DNA of 64,000 nt from CAWAPS01 sp963783945. GTDB taxonomy: Bacteria; Actinomycetota; Acidimicrobiia; Acidimicrobiales; Palsa-688. Below the pieces are notes generated by a model. The model had not been told where the DNA came from and ran no database searches. It saw only the letters and a program-made list of their open reading frames with translations. A program made the position numbers and the translations under genes. The stretch covers positions 628,054 to 692,053 of the forward strand of contig CAWAPS010000024.1 in assembly GCA_963783945.1 (NCBI GenBank). Reading direction: 5' to 3'. The first letter of the stretch is position 1. Each line of letters opens with the position of its first letter. This document shows, one piece after another, positions 1 to 9,101 of this stretch.

Positions 1-859
1 CGGCAGCGCGTACCCATTGCCGGTCGAACGCGGCCTGGAAGTCTGCGTCTCCGACCACTGAGACCTCCCCCTGGACCTGTCGCCCGGCCTTGACCGCCTC
101 TGCGAGGTACAGCTGGAGATGCGCCCGGATCTGCGTGTCGGCGTACTCGGCGGTGACGTGTCCTCTCTCTCCGGTGCCGAGCTTCCCCGTCGAGGTCGAC
201 GGCATACGGTGCACGCCGAGGGCGGGAAGGAGACCAAGGTAGGTATCTTCGTTCAGTGCGACCTTGGCTCGGCCGAGGAAGGCGTCGTCGTCCGCGGCTT
301 TCTTCTTCTGCTCTGGAGTGGCGGTCCCGATGATGCCCTGAAGGTCGACAATAGACGGCGTACCGCCCCCCGAGAAGGTCTGTTCAAGTTCGTCGGCGAG
401 GGAGCGCTCCAGCTTGGCGTCGTCGACCCATCCGACGCTGTGATTGGGCATTTCTGACCAGGAGTGCTCGTTGGTGCTGAACCAACCGGCCTTGAAGAGA
501 GAGACTCGGCCGCCTCTGTCGCGTACCTTGACCTTGCTGCCTACCGGGACGTTGGCGACCTCGGTATGGTCCTTGTCGTCGCGGCGCAGATGCCCTTCGG
601 CATTCATGCGGTAGCTACCAATGGCAACCTGGCGCTGGACCGGTATCGGGTCGGCGATCTTGCGGCCCTGGATGAGGGAGCAGACCGCTCGGTTGCCGAC
701 CAGTCCCTGGAGCGACAGAAGAGTCGACGATTCCAGGTGGGCTCGCAGGTCTGGAGGCGTCGCCCAACGCAACAGGCCACGAGTATGGGAACTGGTGTCG
801 GTGCGAGTGTGGGACGCCCCTGTGCCGGACGCACGGCTGCGACGGTCCAGTCCTGGCAT
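1..859 (-). CDS. eCIS-cargo-like protein, N-terminal 286 residues (runs off left edge)
   Basis: An open frame reads leftwards from an ATG at 859 and leaves the window without a stop. Upstream lies ACAGGA about 8 nt before the ATG. Residues about 48-64 contain LLSLQGLVGNRAVCSLIQ, which closely fits the LQ..(A/V)GN.AV..L(L/I)Q segment found in N-terminal regions of cargo and toxin proteins linked to extracellular contractile injection systems (eCIS, DUF4157-type proteins), frequent in actinobacteria. The first 47 residues are polar and Ser/Thr/Arg-rich, like a disordered leader. The rest has a hydrophilic domain including a WFSTNEHSW stretch, an acidic helix-rich part and a GHVTAEYADTQIRAHLQ stretch I cannot assign. 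No signal peptide or membrane helix is seen. The C-terminal effector domain is outside the window. Coding is certain by frame length; the cargo assignment is inference from the motif only. Confidence 0.8.
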   Translation of the reverse strand, partial: MPGLDRRSRASGTGASHTRTDTSSHTRGLLRWATPPDLRAHLESSTLLSLQGLVGNRAVCSLIQGRKIADPIPVQRQVAIGSYRMNAEGHLRRDDKDHTEVANVPVGSKVKVRDRGGRVSLFKAGWFSTNEHSWSEMPNHSVGWVDDAKLERSLADELEQTFSGGGTPSIVDLQGIIGTATPEQKKKAADDDAFLGRAKVALNEDTYLGLLPALGVHRMPSTSTGKLGTGERGHVTAEYADTQIRAHLQLYLAEAVKAGRQVQGEVSVVGDADFQAAFDRQWVRAA

Positions 860-1223
860 GGCGTCAATCCTGTGTCGAAGACGATATGAACCCTTTCCGA
901 AAAGTTTACTCCTCCCGTTCTGGTCCGACTGCTGCTTGACGTCCGGATGTCCCGAGCGACCCTTGACGGTGTGGCGCGGGATGCTTGACAGTTCCGTGGC
1001 CCGTTGCACCACCGGCGCCATCGTGGATCCGGCCTCATTTATGAGGAATCTCATCCCGGACACAATCATCGCCGCCGCGAAGCAGACCCTCGCCGCCTGG
1101 CCACCTTCAGCGGCCCGGCTCCGGGACCGTGGAACCAGCGCTCCTGCCCCTTGGTGCGCCCCGGGGGGTCTTGAGCAGGTCTACTACGCTTGGCCCTAGG
1201 GAATTGGGCACAGGGGTGCGCAC
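860..1223. other. intergenic, divergent promoter region
   Basis: This 364-base stretch separates the leftward cargo-like gene from the rightward amidohydrolase, so both promoters should lie here. I see no convincing coding frame, repeat or sigma-70 box. Confidence 0.5.
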
Positions 1224-2501
1224 ATGAGTGATGTCCTGATATCGGCCGACTGCCATCTGATGGAGCCACCCGACCTGTGGACGACCCGTCTCCCGAAGGG
1301 AATGCGGGACCGGGCGGTACGGCTGGAGTCGACGGGGGATTACATGCATTTCTTCCGCGACGGGGCGCGGGAGCACATCACTCTGGCCAAGTACCGTTCG
1401 CTCGACGGACCGATCGAGCACGACACCATTCTCGAAGAGCGCGACCAGGCCCTCGCCGCCGACGGCGTGTGGGGAGAGGTCGTGCATTCGAACCTGGCGT
1501 TTAACGGCTACTCGCCGGACAACGACCTCGCCTTCGCCCACGCTCGGGTCTACAACGACTACGTGGTCGACGTCTTCGCGGAGCACTTCGACCGGCACAA
1601 GCCCACCGCCATGCTTCCTCTCACAGACGTGACCGATGCGGTGGCAGAGATCGAGCGCGTGGCGGCGCTGGGCATCCAGGCGGTGATGCCCCCGATGAGC
1701 GCCCCGCAGCGGTACTGCACGACGGCATATGACCCGGTGTGGGCGGCGGCGCAGGCCAACGGGATGGTGGTCTTCTTCCACGTCGGCGCCGGGATGGCCA
1801 TGGACGGCGAGTCGCTCGCCCGGTCCACCAAGGGTGTGGCCATGAGGGAATCGGGCATAGACATGGACCTGGAGATCCAGACCGGTCCCGTTGACGCCAA
1901 CCGTCTCCGGGCTACCATCCCGGCGACCTTGGATGCTCAGTACCTGCTCGCTGACCTGGTCGGCGGCGGCATCCTGGAGCACTTTCCTGACCTCCACTTC
2001 GTGATCACCGAGTTCAACGCCTTCTGGCTCGCCGGGCTCATGGCATCGCTGGACAAGGCCTACTCCTTGGGCATCGGCCAAGATGTCTCCGCTCCGTATG
2101 CCGCGCAGGGGACCTACGACCACAGCCGGGCGGTCGACGACCAACCCCTGGTTCTCCGACGCTTCCACCTCAACGACAAGTGGCCGTTCCCTCTGGGCCC
2201 GAGCGACTATCTCCGCCGCCAGGTCCATTGCACCTTCCAGGATGATCCTGCGGCCCTGGCTCTGCGACACTACACCGGGATCGATTGCCTGCTTTGGGGG
2301 TCGGACTACCCCCATCATGAGGCCACCTGGCCGCGCACACCCGAGGCGGTCGAGGCCCAGTTCGCCGGCATACCGGTCGCAGATAAAGCGGCGATCACCG
2401 GTGGGACACTGTCGAAACTCCTCGGCTTCCACCCACCTGCCGGCAGACGGGGCGGACTTCCTACAGAGAATCGGTCCGGTCGGCCGCAGTTACCCTCTTG
2501 A
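1224..2501 (+). CDS. amidohydrolase-2 family metal-dependent hydrolase
   Basis: 425-residue TIM-barrel hydrolase of the amidohydrolase-2 group (ACMSD/gamma-resorcylate decarboxylase-like). The N-terminal metal motif is ISADCHLMEP (D-x-H at residues 6-8). Further family landmarks are FFHVGAG near 190, HFPDLHFVITE near 250, and the GSDYPH strand near 355 that carries the metal-ligand Asp. Enzymes of this group hydrolyse or decarboxylate aromatic and cyclic substrates; the substrate here cannot be read. The ATG at 1224 follows CAGGGGTG by about 7 nt. The C-terminal tail after about 395 is Arg/Gly-rich and weakly conserved-looking. A second member of the family lies at 7451-8623, only about 40 percent similar by eye, so they are not a recent duplication. 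It appears monocistronic. Confidence 0.9.
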   Translation: MSDVLISADCHLMEPPDLWTTRLPKGMRDRAVRLESTGDYMHFFRDGAREHITLAKYRSLDGPIEHDTILEERDQALAADGVWGEVVHSNLAFNGYSPDNDLAFAHARVYNDYVVDVFAEHFDRHKPTAMLPLTDVTDAVAEIERVAALGIQAVMPPMSAPQRYCTTAYDPVWAAAQANGMVVFFHVGAGMAMDGESLARSTKGVAMRESGIDMDLEIQTGPVDANRLRATIPATLDAQYLLADLVGGGILEHFPDLHFVITEFNAFWLAGLMASLDKAYSLGIGQDVSAPYAAQGTYDHSRAVDDQPLVLRRFHLNDKWPFPLGPSDYLRRQVHCTFQDDPAALALRHYTGIDCLLWGSDYPHHEATWPRTPEAVEAQFAGIPVADKAAITGGTLSKLLGFHPPAGRRGGLPTENRSGRPQLPS

Positions 2502-2845
2502 CCTAGTCATCCGATCCGAGCCTAGGCGTAATAGGCCCGTCGAGGTATGGCCGTGCAGCAGAAGGACGAGAGGTCCATCCACTGTCCGGCGCGGCCCGAG
2601 GCGCCCAGCTTCGTACCGTCTGGCCGGGCGCTTCGACGGGGCGGGACAGGCGACAGGATGAGCATGAGCATGTTGTCGTGCGGCTTGTTGACGTTGCCCA
2701 AGCAAACAGACCGTTGATCGCCGGAAGAACCGTAAAGCGGGATAGCCAGAATCCTGTGCTCGCAAACTTCAGGCTCAGCGGGCCCGCTTGCGATCCTTAC
2801 GACGAGTGATGGGCATCGAGACTCGCACGACTTCAATCCGGCGGA
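2502..2845. other. intergenic, convergent
   Basis: A 344-base stretch between the 3' ends of the amidohydrolase and the SDR gene. No convincing gene; no strong terminator hairpin was found by eye. Confidence 0.4.
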
Positions 2846-3592
2846 TCAACTGACGACCCGGCCACCATTGACGCCGATGGTCTGACCGGTGACGTAACTC
2901 GACGCCTCATCGCATAGCCAGGCGCAGGCGTTGGCGATGTCATCGGGCGCTCCGATTCGACGCACGGGCAGGGTCTTCGACATCAACTCGACCCGCTCGG
3001 GCGAGACGTTCGCCTCGGACATGATCGTACCCATCACGCTGCCAGGAGGAATGTTGTTCACCGTGATCCCGAGCGGCCCCAACTCCTGCGCCAGGGTGCG
3101 CGTCAGTGAGACGATGGCGCCCTTTGACGACGAGTAGGTCGCCATGCCGATAGACCCGGTCTGCGCGCTTGAGGAGGAGATGTTCACGACGCGACCCCAT
3201 TTGGCGGCCTTCATATCGGACAGCACCTCTTGCGTGACGATTATCGACCCGAGCACATTGACGCCGTAGACAAACCGGAATTGCTCCTCGGTGACATCTT
3301 CGAACGGCGTAAAGTCCGTGACGCCAGCGTTGTTCACCACGATCGTGACGGGACCGAAGCTATCGCGCAGCTTCGCCACCGCGGCCCGGACCTGCTGGCG
3401 GTTCGACACATCCGCGGCCAAAGCCACGGCGCGCCCGCCGGCGTTGGCGATGGACTTCAGGGTGCCCGCGCCGCGCTCCTCGTCCAGGTCGAGGACACCG
3501 ATCGCGATTCCCTTCGTCGACAGGCGCAAGGCGCATGCTGCGCCTATGCCCGCCGCCGCGCCGGTAACGATGGCAACCTTGTCAGTAGTCAT
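2846..3592 (-). CDS. SDR family NAD(P)-dependent oxidoreductase (FabG-like)
   Basis: Classical short-chain dehydrogenase of about 248 residues. The cofactor loop TGAAAGIG is at residues 10-17, followed by DLDEE after beta-2 (an Asp suggesting NAD(H) preference), VNNAG near 87, the catalytic Ser in NISSSSA near 139 and YSSSK near 153. The C-terminus reads VTGQTIGVNGG, the usual substrate-side end of the family. I prefer the ATG at 3592, which has GGGG 6 nt upstream, over a GTG at 3604. Substrate is unknown; such enzymes oxidise or reduce secondary alcohols and 3-oxoacyl groups. It stands alone between a convergent amidohydrolase and a same-strand ABC exporter 240 bp downstream of that operon's end. 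Confidence 0.93.
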   Translation of the reverse strand: MTTDKVAIVTGAAAGIGAACALRLSTKGIAIGVLDLDEERGAGTLKSIANAGGRAVALAADVSNRQQVRAAVAKLRDSFGPVTIVVNNAGVTDFTPFEDVTEEQFRFVYGVNVLGSIIVTQEVLSDMKAAKWGRVVNISSSSAQTGSIGMATYSSSKGAIVSLTRTLAQELGPLGITVNNIPPGSVMGTIMSEANVSPERVELMSKTLPVRRIGAPDDIANACAWLCDEASSYVTGQTIGVNGGRVVS

Positions 3593-3829
3593 TGCATTCC
3601 CCACAGTGACGTCTCAATGGCAGCGGATTTCGCCCACAGCAATCAACCCTACTTCCCGGTCCGCTGACGCAGCTCGATCGCCTGGCGTGAGCCGACTCGT
3701 GAACCCGCAGCGTGGGAGCTCCTGGCTGGGTCGGCCGCGATTTCCGAGCCAGTCGCTCCCATCCCTCAGCAGTATACTAAGAGGGTGTGAAAAGGCATCT
3801 AATATCTCCGGGGGCCGTTTGATCGCCGG

Positions 3830-4519
3830 TTAGCCGACCAGCGAACGGATATCGGCGTGTCCGGGCGGCCCGTCGTAGACGAGTTGGCCGTCCCGCAGGG
3901 CAAGGCAGCGGTCGGCGGTCGCCGCGTAATCGAGCTGGTGGGTGGCGATCACAACCGCCGCCCCCCGCTTGGAAGTGTCTTCGATGAGGGAAATGAAGGT
4001 GTCGCGACCGGCCGGGTCGAGCCCGATGAATGGCTCGTCCACGAGCAGCAGCGAGAACGGGCGGATCAAGGCCAGCAGGATCGCGGTCTTCTGCCGCAGC
4101 CCCCGGGAGAAGCGCGACGGGAGGTCCTCGGCCCGTGACAGCAACCCGAGATCGGAGAGCAGGGACACAGCCCGCGGCTCCCATTCCTCGGCGTCGTGAA
4201 GCCGGCAGGTGTATTCGATGTGCTCGAGAACCGACAGGTCGTCGTATAAGACCGGGTTGTCGGAAAGATACGACAGTGAGGCGCGGGCACCGAGCGAGCC
4301 GGCGGCCTCGCCCGCGACGTTGATGGTCCCATCCGATGGCTCCAGCAAACCTGCGGCCATGCGCAGCAGGGTGGTCTTACCTGAGCCGTTGTGGCCGATC
4401 AGGGCCAAGCGCTGACCCCGGGGCACGACCAGGTCCAACGCTTCGAGCGCGACCAGATCGCCATATGACTTCGTGAGGCCTGTCGTTGTCAGCGCCGGGG
4501 GGCGGGCGCGGGTTGGCAT
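3830..4519 (-). CDS. ABC transporter ATP-binding protein (CcmA/ABC-2 type)
   Basis: 229-residue nucleotide-binding subunit. Walker A GHNGSGKTTLL lies near residue 42, the signature region SRFSRGLRQKTAILLALI near 137 (SRGLRQK in place of LSGGQ), Walker B LLLVDEPFIGLDPAG near 158 and the H-switch in IATHQLD near 193. Length and sequence match single-domain ATPases that energise ABC-2 exporters such as drug, polymer or haem-exporter-like systems. It begins 12 bp after the stop of the upstream membrane gene and is presumably co-transcribed with it. The degenerate signature SRG is common in the CcmA-like branch. The exported substrate cannot be inferred. Confidence 0.92.
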   Translation of the reverse strand: MPTRARPPALTTTGLTKSYGDLVALEALDLVVPRGQRLALIGHNGSGKTTLLRMAAGLLEPSDGTINVAGEAAGSLGARASLSYLSDNPVLYDDLSVLEHIEYTCRLHDAEEWEPRAVSLLSDLGLLSRAEDLPSRFSRGLRQKTAILLALIRPFSLLLVDEPFIGLDPAGRDTFISLIEDTSKRGAAVVIATHQLDYAATADRCLALRDGQLVYDGPPGHADIRSLVG

Positions 4520-4531
4520 GGGCGTGCGACG

Positions 4532-6184
4532 CTAGGCGTCGGAACGTCTGGCGCCGGGGCGGTCCGGGGCGACCAGCTGCTTGAAGTAGTCGTGCAGGTC
4601 CTCGCGGTATCGCACCCAACCCAGCACGAGGGCAACCAGAACAATGGCCGCCACTGCGGCCGAGCCGACCTGCCTGACGGCGACGTTGGCGGACTCGGCA
4701 TGGCGGCCGGCGAGGATAGGCGCGACTCCCGCGGTGGCGATCAACGGCGGCCACACCACGCGAATCACGGCCCGGGCGCCAGCCGCCTCTGGCGGCATGA
4801 GACTGTCGGTACTACTGAACAGGGGCGGGGGCCCCTGGATGGTGGCGACCGACGCTCCTGCCGCTGCGGCCAGCGACGCCGGCAGCCATACCACTGCGGC
4901 AACCCCCAACGCGGTGGGGTTGCCGCCTTCAACCGCCACTGCGGCACCGACCCCGACGACGCCCACAGCCGCCATCACCGCGGCCGAGCAGGCCAGGTGG
5001 CGGACCAGCACTGACCCCGCCGGTCGCGGATAGCTCTCCAACAGACCGGGGTGGTCGATCTCCTGCGCCAGCGGCTCCACCGCGTCCAAGCCGACCACGT
5101 AGAGAGCCACGCCAGCCACCAACACCAGCGGGGTGCTCCCCCGCCAGGCGCCAACCGCGGCCACGCCGGCAGCGGCGCCCAGCAGGACCATACGAGCCAG
5201 GCGGCCGGATGGGAAACGCAGGATGCCTTGCCAGCCCCGCCGCCACACCGGCCAGCCGCCCCGCCGGCCGTTCGACCCCGCCAGGTCGGAGGGGCGTCTG
5301 GTCACCCCGATCCACGGGCGCTGACGGGGCAGCTCCTGGGCCAGCTGGCGACGCAGAACGATCACGGTGCGCAAGTCCCGGACGGTGGCCGCGAAGCGGA
5401 TCTGGCCGGCCAGTCGGGCCCGCCGCTCCGACGCCTCTATCGACGTTCCCCCCACCGTCACCACGCCCAGCGCCACCAGAACGCTGGCGACCGCCACACC
5501 GCCGAACCCACCCGGACGCCAGCGCAGCGGCCACAACGCCAGCTGGCCCAGAAGACTCGCCGGTGATGTGGCCCGCCCGATGGCCACATCGACGCCTGAC
5601 CAGCCCAACACGGCTAAAACCAGGGCGCCTACCACGACCCGGCCCAGGCGTCGCCCCCCCACCACCATGGCGGCACCAAGAGCGGCGTCGACGGTCAACA
5701 ACCCCACCAGGGCCCCGCAGCCCACCCACGCGGCCGCCGAGCCTGGCAGCCGCCGAAACGCCAAAAGGCCGATCACCGCCCCCAGCCCGGCACCCGACGC
5801 GGCACCGTAGCGAAGCAGACGCAAAGCCGGCCCCCGCAGCGCCGTCGCCCGGTCGACCGGCGCCAACAGAACGTGGCGAACATCGGCCGCCTCGATCACC
5901 AGCGGCCCACCCCGGCCCCCAGCGCGCAGCCCGACGGCCAGCGCCAACGCCACCGCGCAACCCACCAGCTGTGGGCCGTCCGCCGCGACGCGGGCCGCCG
6001 TGGTCGGACCCACCCGACTATCGCCCACCACCCCCGACACCAGCCACAGGCTCACCCCCGCCACCAGGCCGGTGATGTACACGCGGTAAAGGGCCTCGAA
6101 CGCGTCGAAGTCCGCGGTACGCCGACGTCGTTGCGCCTTGCGCAACTCGGCCAAGACGGCCTTGCTGTGGCGGACGTCGATCAT
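4532..6184 (-). CDS. polytopic membrane protein, probable ABC exporter permease
   Basis: About 550 residues if started at the ATG at 6184 (MIDVRHSKAVLAELRKA), which I prefer because the upstream in-frame extension is Gly/Arg-rich and looks non-coding. The protein starts with a basic cytoplasmic helix, then has many Ala/Val/Leu/Gly-rich membrane spans, for example around LYRVYITGLVAGVSLWLVSGVV, GAVIGLLAFRRLPGSAAAW and SAAVAAIVLVALVLGWV near the end. A central hydrophilic part (about 250-310) carries many Arg. The pairing with an ABC ATPase 12 bp downstream supports a permease role. I do not recognise a named permease family; it resembles actinobacterial DUF6297-type proteins in layout, with low certainty. 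Confidence 0.8.
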   Translation of the reverse strand: MIDVRHSKAVLAELRKAQRRRRTADFDAFEALYRVYITGLVAGVSLWLVSGVVGDSRVGPTTAARVAADGPQLVGCAVALALAVGLRAGGRGGPLVIEAADVRHVLLAPVDRATALRGPALRLLRYGAASGAGLGAVIGLLAFRRLPGSAAAWVGCGALVGLLTVDAALGAAMVVGGRRLGRVVVGALVLAVLGWSGVDVAIGRATSPASLLGQLALWPLRWRPGGFGGVAVASVLVALGVVTVGGTSIEASERRARLAGQIRFAATVRDLRTVIVLRRQLAQELPRQRPWIGVTRRPSDLAGSNGRRGGWPVWRRGWQGILRFPSGRLARMVLLGAAAGVAAVGAWRGSTPLVLVAGVALYVVGLDAVEPLAQEIDHPGLLESYPRPAGSVLVRHLACSAAVMAAVGVVGVGAAVAVEGGNPTALGVAAVVWLPASLAAAAGASVATIQGPPPLFSSTDSLMPPEAAGARAVIRVVWPPLIATAGVAPILAGRHAESANVAVRQVGSAAVAAIVLVALVLGWVRYREDLHDYFKQLVAPDRPGARRSDA

Positions 6185-7450
6185 CGACACCAGGCCGACC
6201 GTAACACCCGCCCTGCTCGCGCCCGGTGCAGACAAACCGGGCTTGCCGCCTAGCCGGCGACCTGGTGCATCACCGGCCCCCCGTGTGGCCCGAGGGCCCA
6301 TCGATCGGCGCCATCACCGCCAGCAAGTCAGACCCCCCAGCCTCCCAACCGGAGGGGCGGGAGACCCAGAAGTCAGCTCCTCCCAGCGAGGAATTCATAA
6401 CCATGATCTCGTTGTAGGTGGCCGACTGAACACCCGGATCCGATCGGAAAACTGCGACGAAACTGAGATAATGGAGACCCATCAAATAGGGTTGCGGGGA
6501 AAATACAACCAGGTGGTAATCGGCCACGACCTGAGCAAGAGCCAAGACCCGCTCACCCCGTGCAGGGTCGCCACCCTGGCCGGGATCTCCCCGGCCAGGG
6601 CCCGACGGCTACCTGAAGCGGACACAGTGAGGGGGGGCCACGATCAAGCGATGGCTAGCGGGCCGGCCCGGCGAGGGGCCGACCCAAGAAAGGCCTAAGA
6701 GACGGCCAACCGAGTAGATCAGTGTCCCCGGCCAAAAATGAAACGACTGGACGGAAGGCTGTGGGCGGGAGCGTCCGCCCGGCGGACCTTGCTTGACCCA
6801 CCCCCAAAGACCGAAAGGGCATGTCGTCGAGGCGCGCCGTCACCCGCAAGGAGATCGGGCTAGGGCCGGGCGCTCCGCCCAGATGTGTTTGTTATCGGCA
6901 GGCCCGAACCGGGTCTGAAGCCCCGCACAAGCCAGTCAGCTTCTGGTTGCCACCGGCCACTACACCGTGGGTGTGTGGCACCCTACTCATCGTCATATAA
7001 CCAGTGCTCGCGGACTCGTACGAATGACGTGGTGGACTTGTCATTTCATACTCTCCCAGCCCACGAACGCGGAAGCCGGCCCGGCGCGGGTCGAAACCAG
7101 AACATCTGAACATAAGGTCGCCCGGGTCTGGAATCGGAGAAAGCCCCCAATCCTTAGTTATCGGTGCTAGCCGATTAGGGTGGAAGCGACAGCGCTGGAT
7201 TTGTTGATCGACCGCACGTTGGACACGAGGTGCGTTTCGGGGCTGCGCAGTCTGCCACGGTCGTCCGCGCCGTCCCTCGCCCGGCCGGACCGGCATCGGC
7301 TGACAATTGGGGATTCCCCCGATGTTGTCAGTGTGGTCGGTAGGCGATCCTTGGTCGAGCACCTCGAGCAGGGTGGTGGGATCTAGGAACTCGCGTATCG
7401 GCGGAGTTCCCAGAACAGGCATCTTGGTCGTCGAAATGGGAGGACACGCC
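6185..7450. other. long non-coding stretch with strong hairpins
   Basis: Nearly 1.27 kb without a believable gene, between the divergent exporter operon and the second amidohydrolase. It holds a perfect 11-bp hairpin at 6574-6600 and further self-complementary stretches around 6655-6690 (GGGCCGGCCCGGCGAGGGGC), 6763-6780 (GGGCGG/CCGCCC) and 6868-6882. The dense structure between about 6550 and 6890 resembles a structured RNA more than random spacer, but it fits no RNA family I know. Confidence 0.4.
6574..6600. repeat. perfect 11-bp inverted repeat (hairpin)
   Basis: CCCTGGCCGGG and CCCGGCCAGGG are exact reverse complements separated by ATCTC. No T-tract follows on either strand, so a classical Rho-independent terminator is not indicated. 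Confidence 0.8.
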
Positions 7451-8623
7451 ATGGTCAGCTTGGCCGAAGACATCCGAGTCATAGACGCCGACACCCACCT
7501 CACCGAGGCCCACGACCTGTGGACCAGTCGGGCACCGACGCAATACAAGGACCGCGTCCCCCACGTCGAGGACGTCGAGGGTCGGCCCACGTGGGTGGCC
7601 GAGGGGACGGCGATCGGCTTCGCCGGCGGAGGCGGTGTCCTCGACCGCCAGGGCAACAAGCACCCGTTCAACGAGTCGATCCTGGTGTGGGGCATCGACC
7701 GCGTCCACGAGGGCGCCTACAACCCCGAGGTCCGCCTCGAGGTCATGGACGAATGCGGCATCCACGCCCAGGTCCTCTACCCGCAGGCCATCGGCCTGGG
7801 CGGCCAGAACCTCTCGAAATTGGTAGACGATCCGCAACTGCGCCGGCTGTGCGTCGAGATCTACAACGACAACGCCGCCGAACTGCAGGAGTGGTCGAAC
7901 ATGCGGCTGCTGCCCATGCCGATCATGCCGGCGTGGGACGTAAGCGAGTGCGTACGCGAAGCCGAACGGATCGCCGGCCTCGGGCTGCGGGGCATCAACA
8001 TGACGACTGACCCCCAGGACATGGGCGCCCCGGACTTGGCCAACCGGGCCTGGGACCCGCTGTGGGAGGTGTGCGCCGACCAACATCTGCCGGTGCACTT
8101 CCACATCGGCGCCAGCCTCACTGCCATGAACTGGCTGGGCCAGTACTTCTGGCCCTCACAGCACGAGTACGTCAAGGGCGCCATCGGTGGTTCGATGCTC
8201 TTCCTGGGCAACGCCCGCATCGTCATCAACACCATCTTCGCCGGCATATTCGACCGGCACCCGAACCTGAAAATGGTCTCGGTCGAAAGCGGCATCGGCT
8301 GGATCCCCTTCATTCTCGAGACCATGGACTACGAACTGTGGGAGAACGCCCCAGCCCAGGCCGCCGAACTCGGGCGCATGCCGTCTGAGTACTTCAAGGA
8401 CCACTGGTACGGAACCTACTGGTTCGAGCAGAACCGGGGCGACGTGCAATACCTCATCGACGCCATCGGCGAGGACAACGTGCTCTTCGAAACGGACTTC
8501 CCCCACCCCACCTGCCTCTACCCCACGCCGCTTGAGACCATCGACGAAAAAATAGGCGCCCTCCGCCCGCGGGCCCGGCGCAAGCTGCTCGGGGAGAACG
8601 CCGCCAAGCTTTACCGACTCTAA
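7451..8623 (+). CDS. amidohydrolase-2 family metal-dependent hydrolase
   Basis: About 390 residues from the ATG at 7451, which sits 6 nt after GGGAGGA. The N-terminal motif IDADTHLTEAHDLW supplies the D-x-H metal pair, followed by FHIGAS near 218 and ETDFPHPT near 350, the equivalent of the metal-binding GSDYPH strand. A DECGIHAQVLYPQ segment near 100 and FDRHPNLKMVSVESGIGWIPF near 275 are typical of actinobacterial and mycobacterial members often found in steroid, terpenoid or aromatic catabolism clusters. Here no catabolic neighbours are adjacent, so the substrate is open. An upstream in-frame extension to 7307 is possible but lacks a ribosome site and looks non-coding. Confidence 0.92.
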   Translation: MVSLAEDIRVIDADTHLTEAHDLWTSRAPTQYKDRVPHVEDVEGRPTWVAEGTAIGFAGGGGVLDRQGNKHPFNESILVWGIDRVHEGAYNPEVRLEVMDECGIHAQVLYPQAIGLGGQNLSKLVDDPQLRRLCVEIYNDNAAELQEWSNMRLLPMPIMPAWDVSECVREAERIAGLGLRGINMTTDPQDMGAPDLANRAWDPLWEVCADQHLPVHFHIGASLTAMNWLGQYFWPSQHEYVKGAIGGSMLFLGNARIVINTIFAGIFDRHPNLKMVSVESGIGWIPFILETMDYELWENAPAQAAELGRMPSEYFKDHWYGTYWFEQNRGDVQYLIDAIGEDNVLFETDFPHPTCLYPTPLETIDEKIGALRPRARRKLLGENAAKLYRL

Positions 8624-9101
8624 GCACCACCAGCCTGCCTGCCACGCCATAGCTAGCCTCACAAATCCGGGTTCGTTTACTCGCTGTCTTTATTGCGCAC
8701 ACCCATGCGTCACGGCGCAGCTAACGGTTATGAATCATGGCGACACAGCTCTTACGCTGCCAGGTCCGCTGGTTGCGACACCCAATGACCCGAGCACTCT
8801 GGAAACCCTGGGGATTCACGGGCGTCGGTTCTGCTCCACCCGCTGGCCCCTGTCGGGAACCTAGGTTGGCGTGGCGCTCGACGAGCGGAGTGACGGGGCT
8901 AGGGTCCGAATCACAGGGAGGAACTCTTCCTCAACAATGTCCGAAAACGCGGTGACGCCCGGCACCAGAAGGTCCGCGTACGAAATACCCACCATACGGG
9001 CCGTCTGCGGGATCCAGGTTGCCGGCTCATTGCTCACCTGCCGCCGATCAGAGCCCTGGTCCGGCCGAGCCGGCCTGCCGCCGGCCGCCATCAGACGGGG
9101 G
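8624..9101. other. intergenic, convergent
   Basis: 478 bases between the ends of the amidohydrolase and the DUF4349 gene. A short leftward frame of 76 codons at 8861-9091 starts 11 bp after the DUF4349 stop but has no recognisable content. No repeat or clear terminator was seen. Confidence 0.4.

Noticed and set aside
7060..7180. Cobalamin- or other riboswitch-like sequence before the amidohydrolase (GGAAGCCGG)
   Set aside because: Only isolated short matches; no pairing core or downstream logic.
6892..7695. 267-codon leftward frame across the second amidohydrolase start
   Set aside because: Overlaps a well-supported gene on the other strand and the remainder is composition-driven.
8861..9091. 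Leftward 76-codon frame 11 bp after the DUF4349 stop
   Set aside because: Content is short and without a recognisable domain or ribosome site; likely chance coding in GC-rich DNA.
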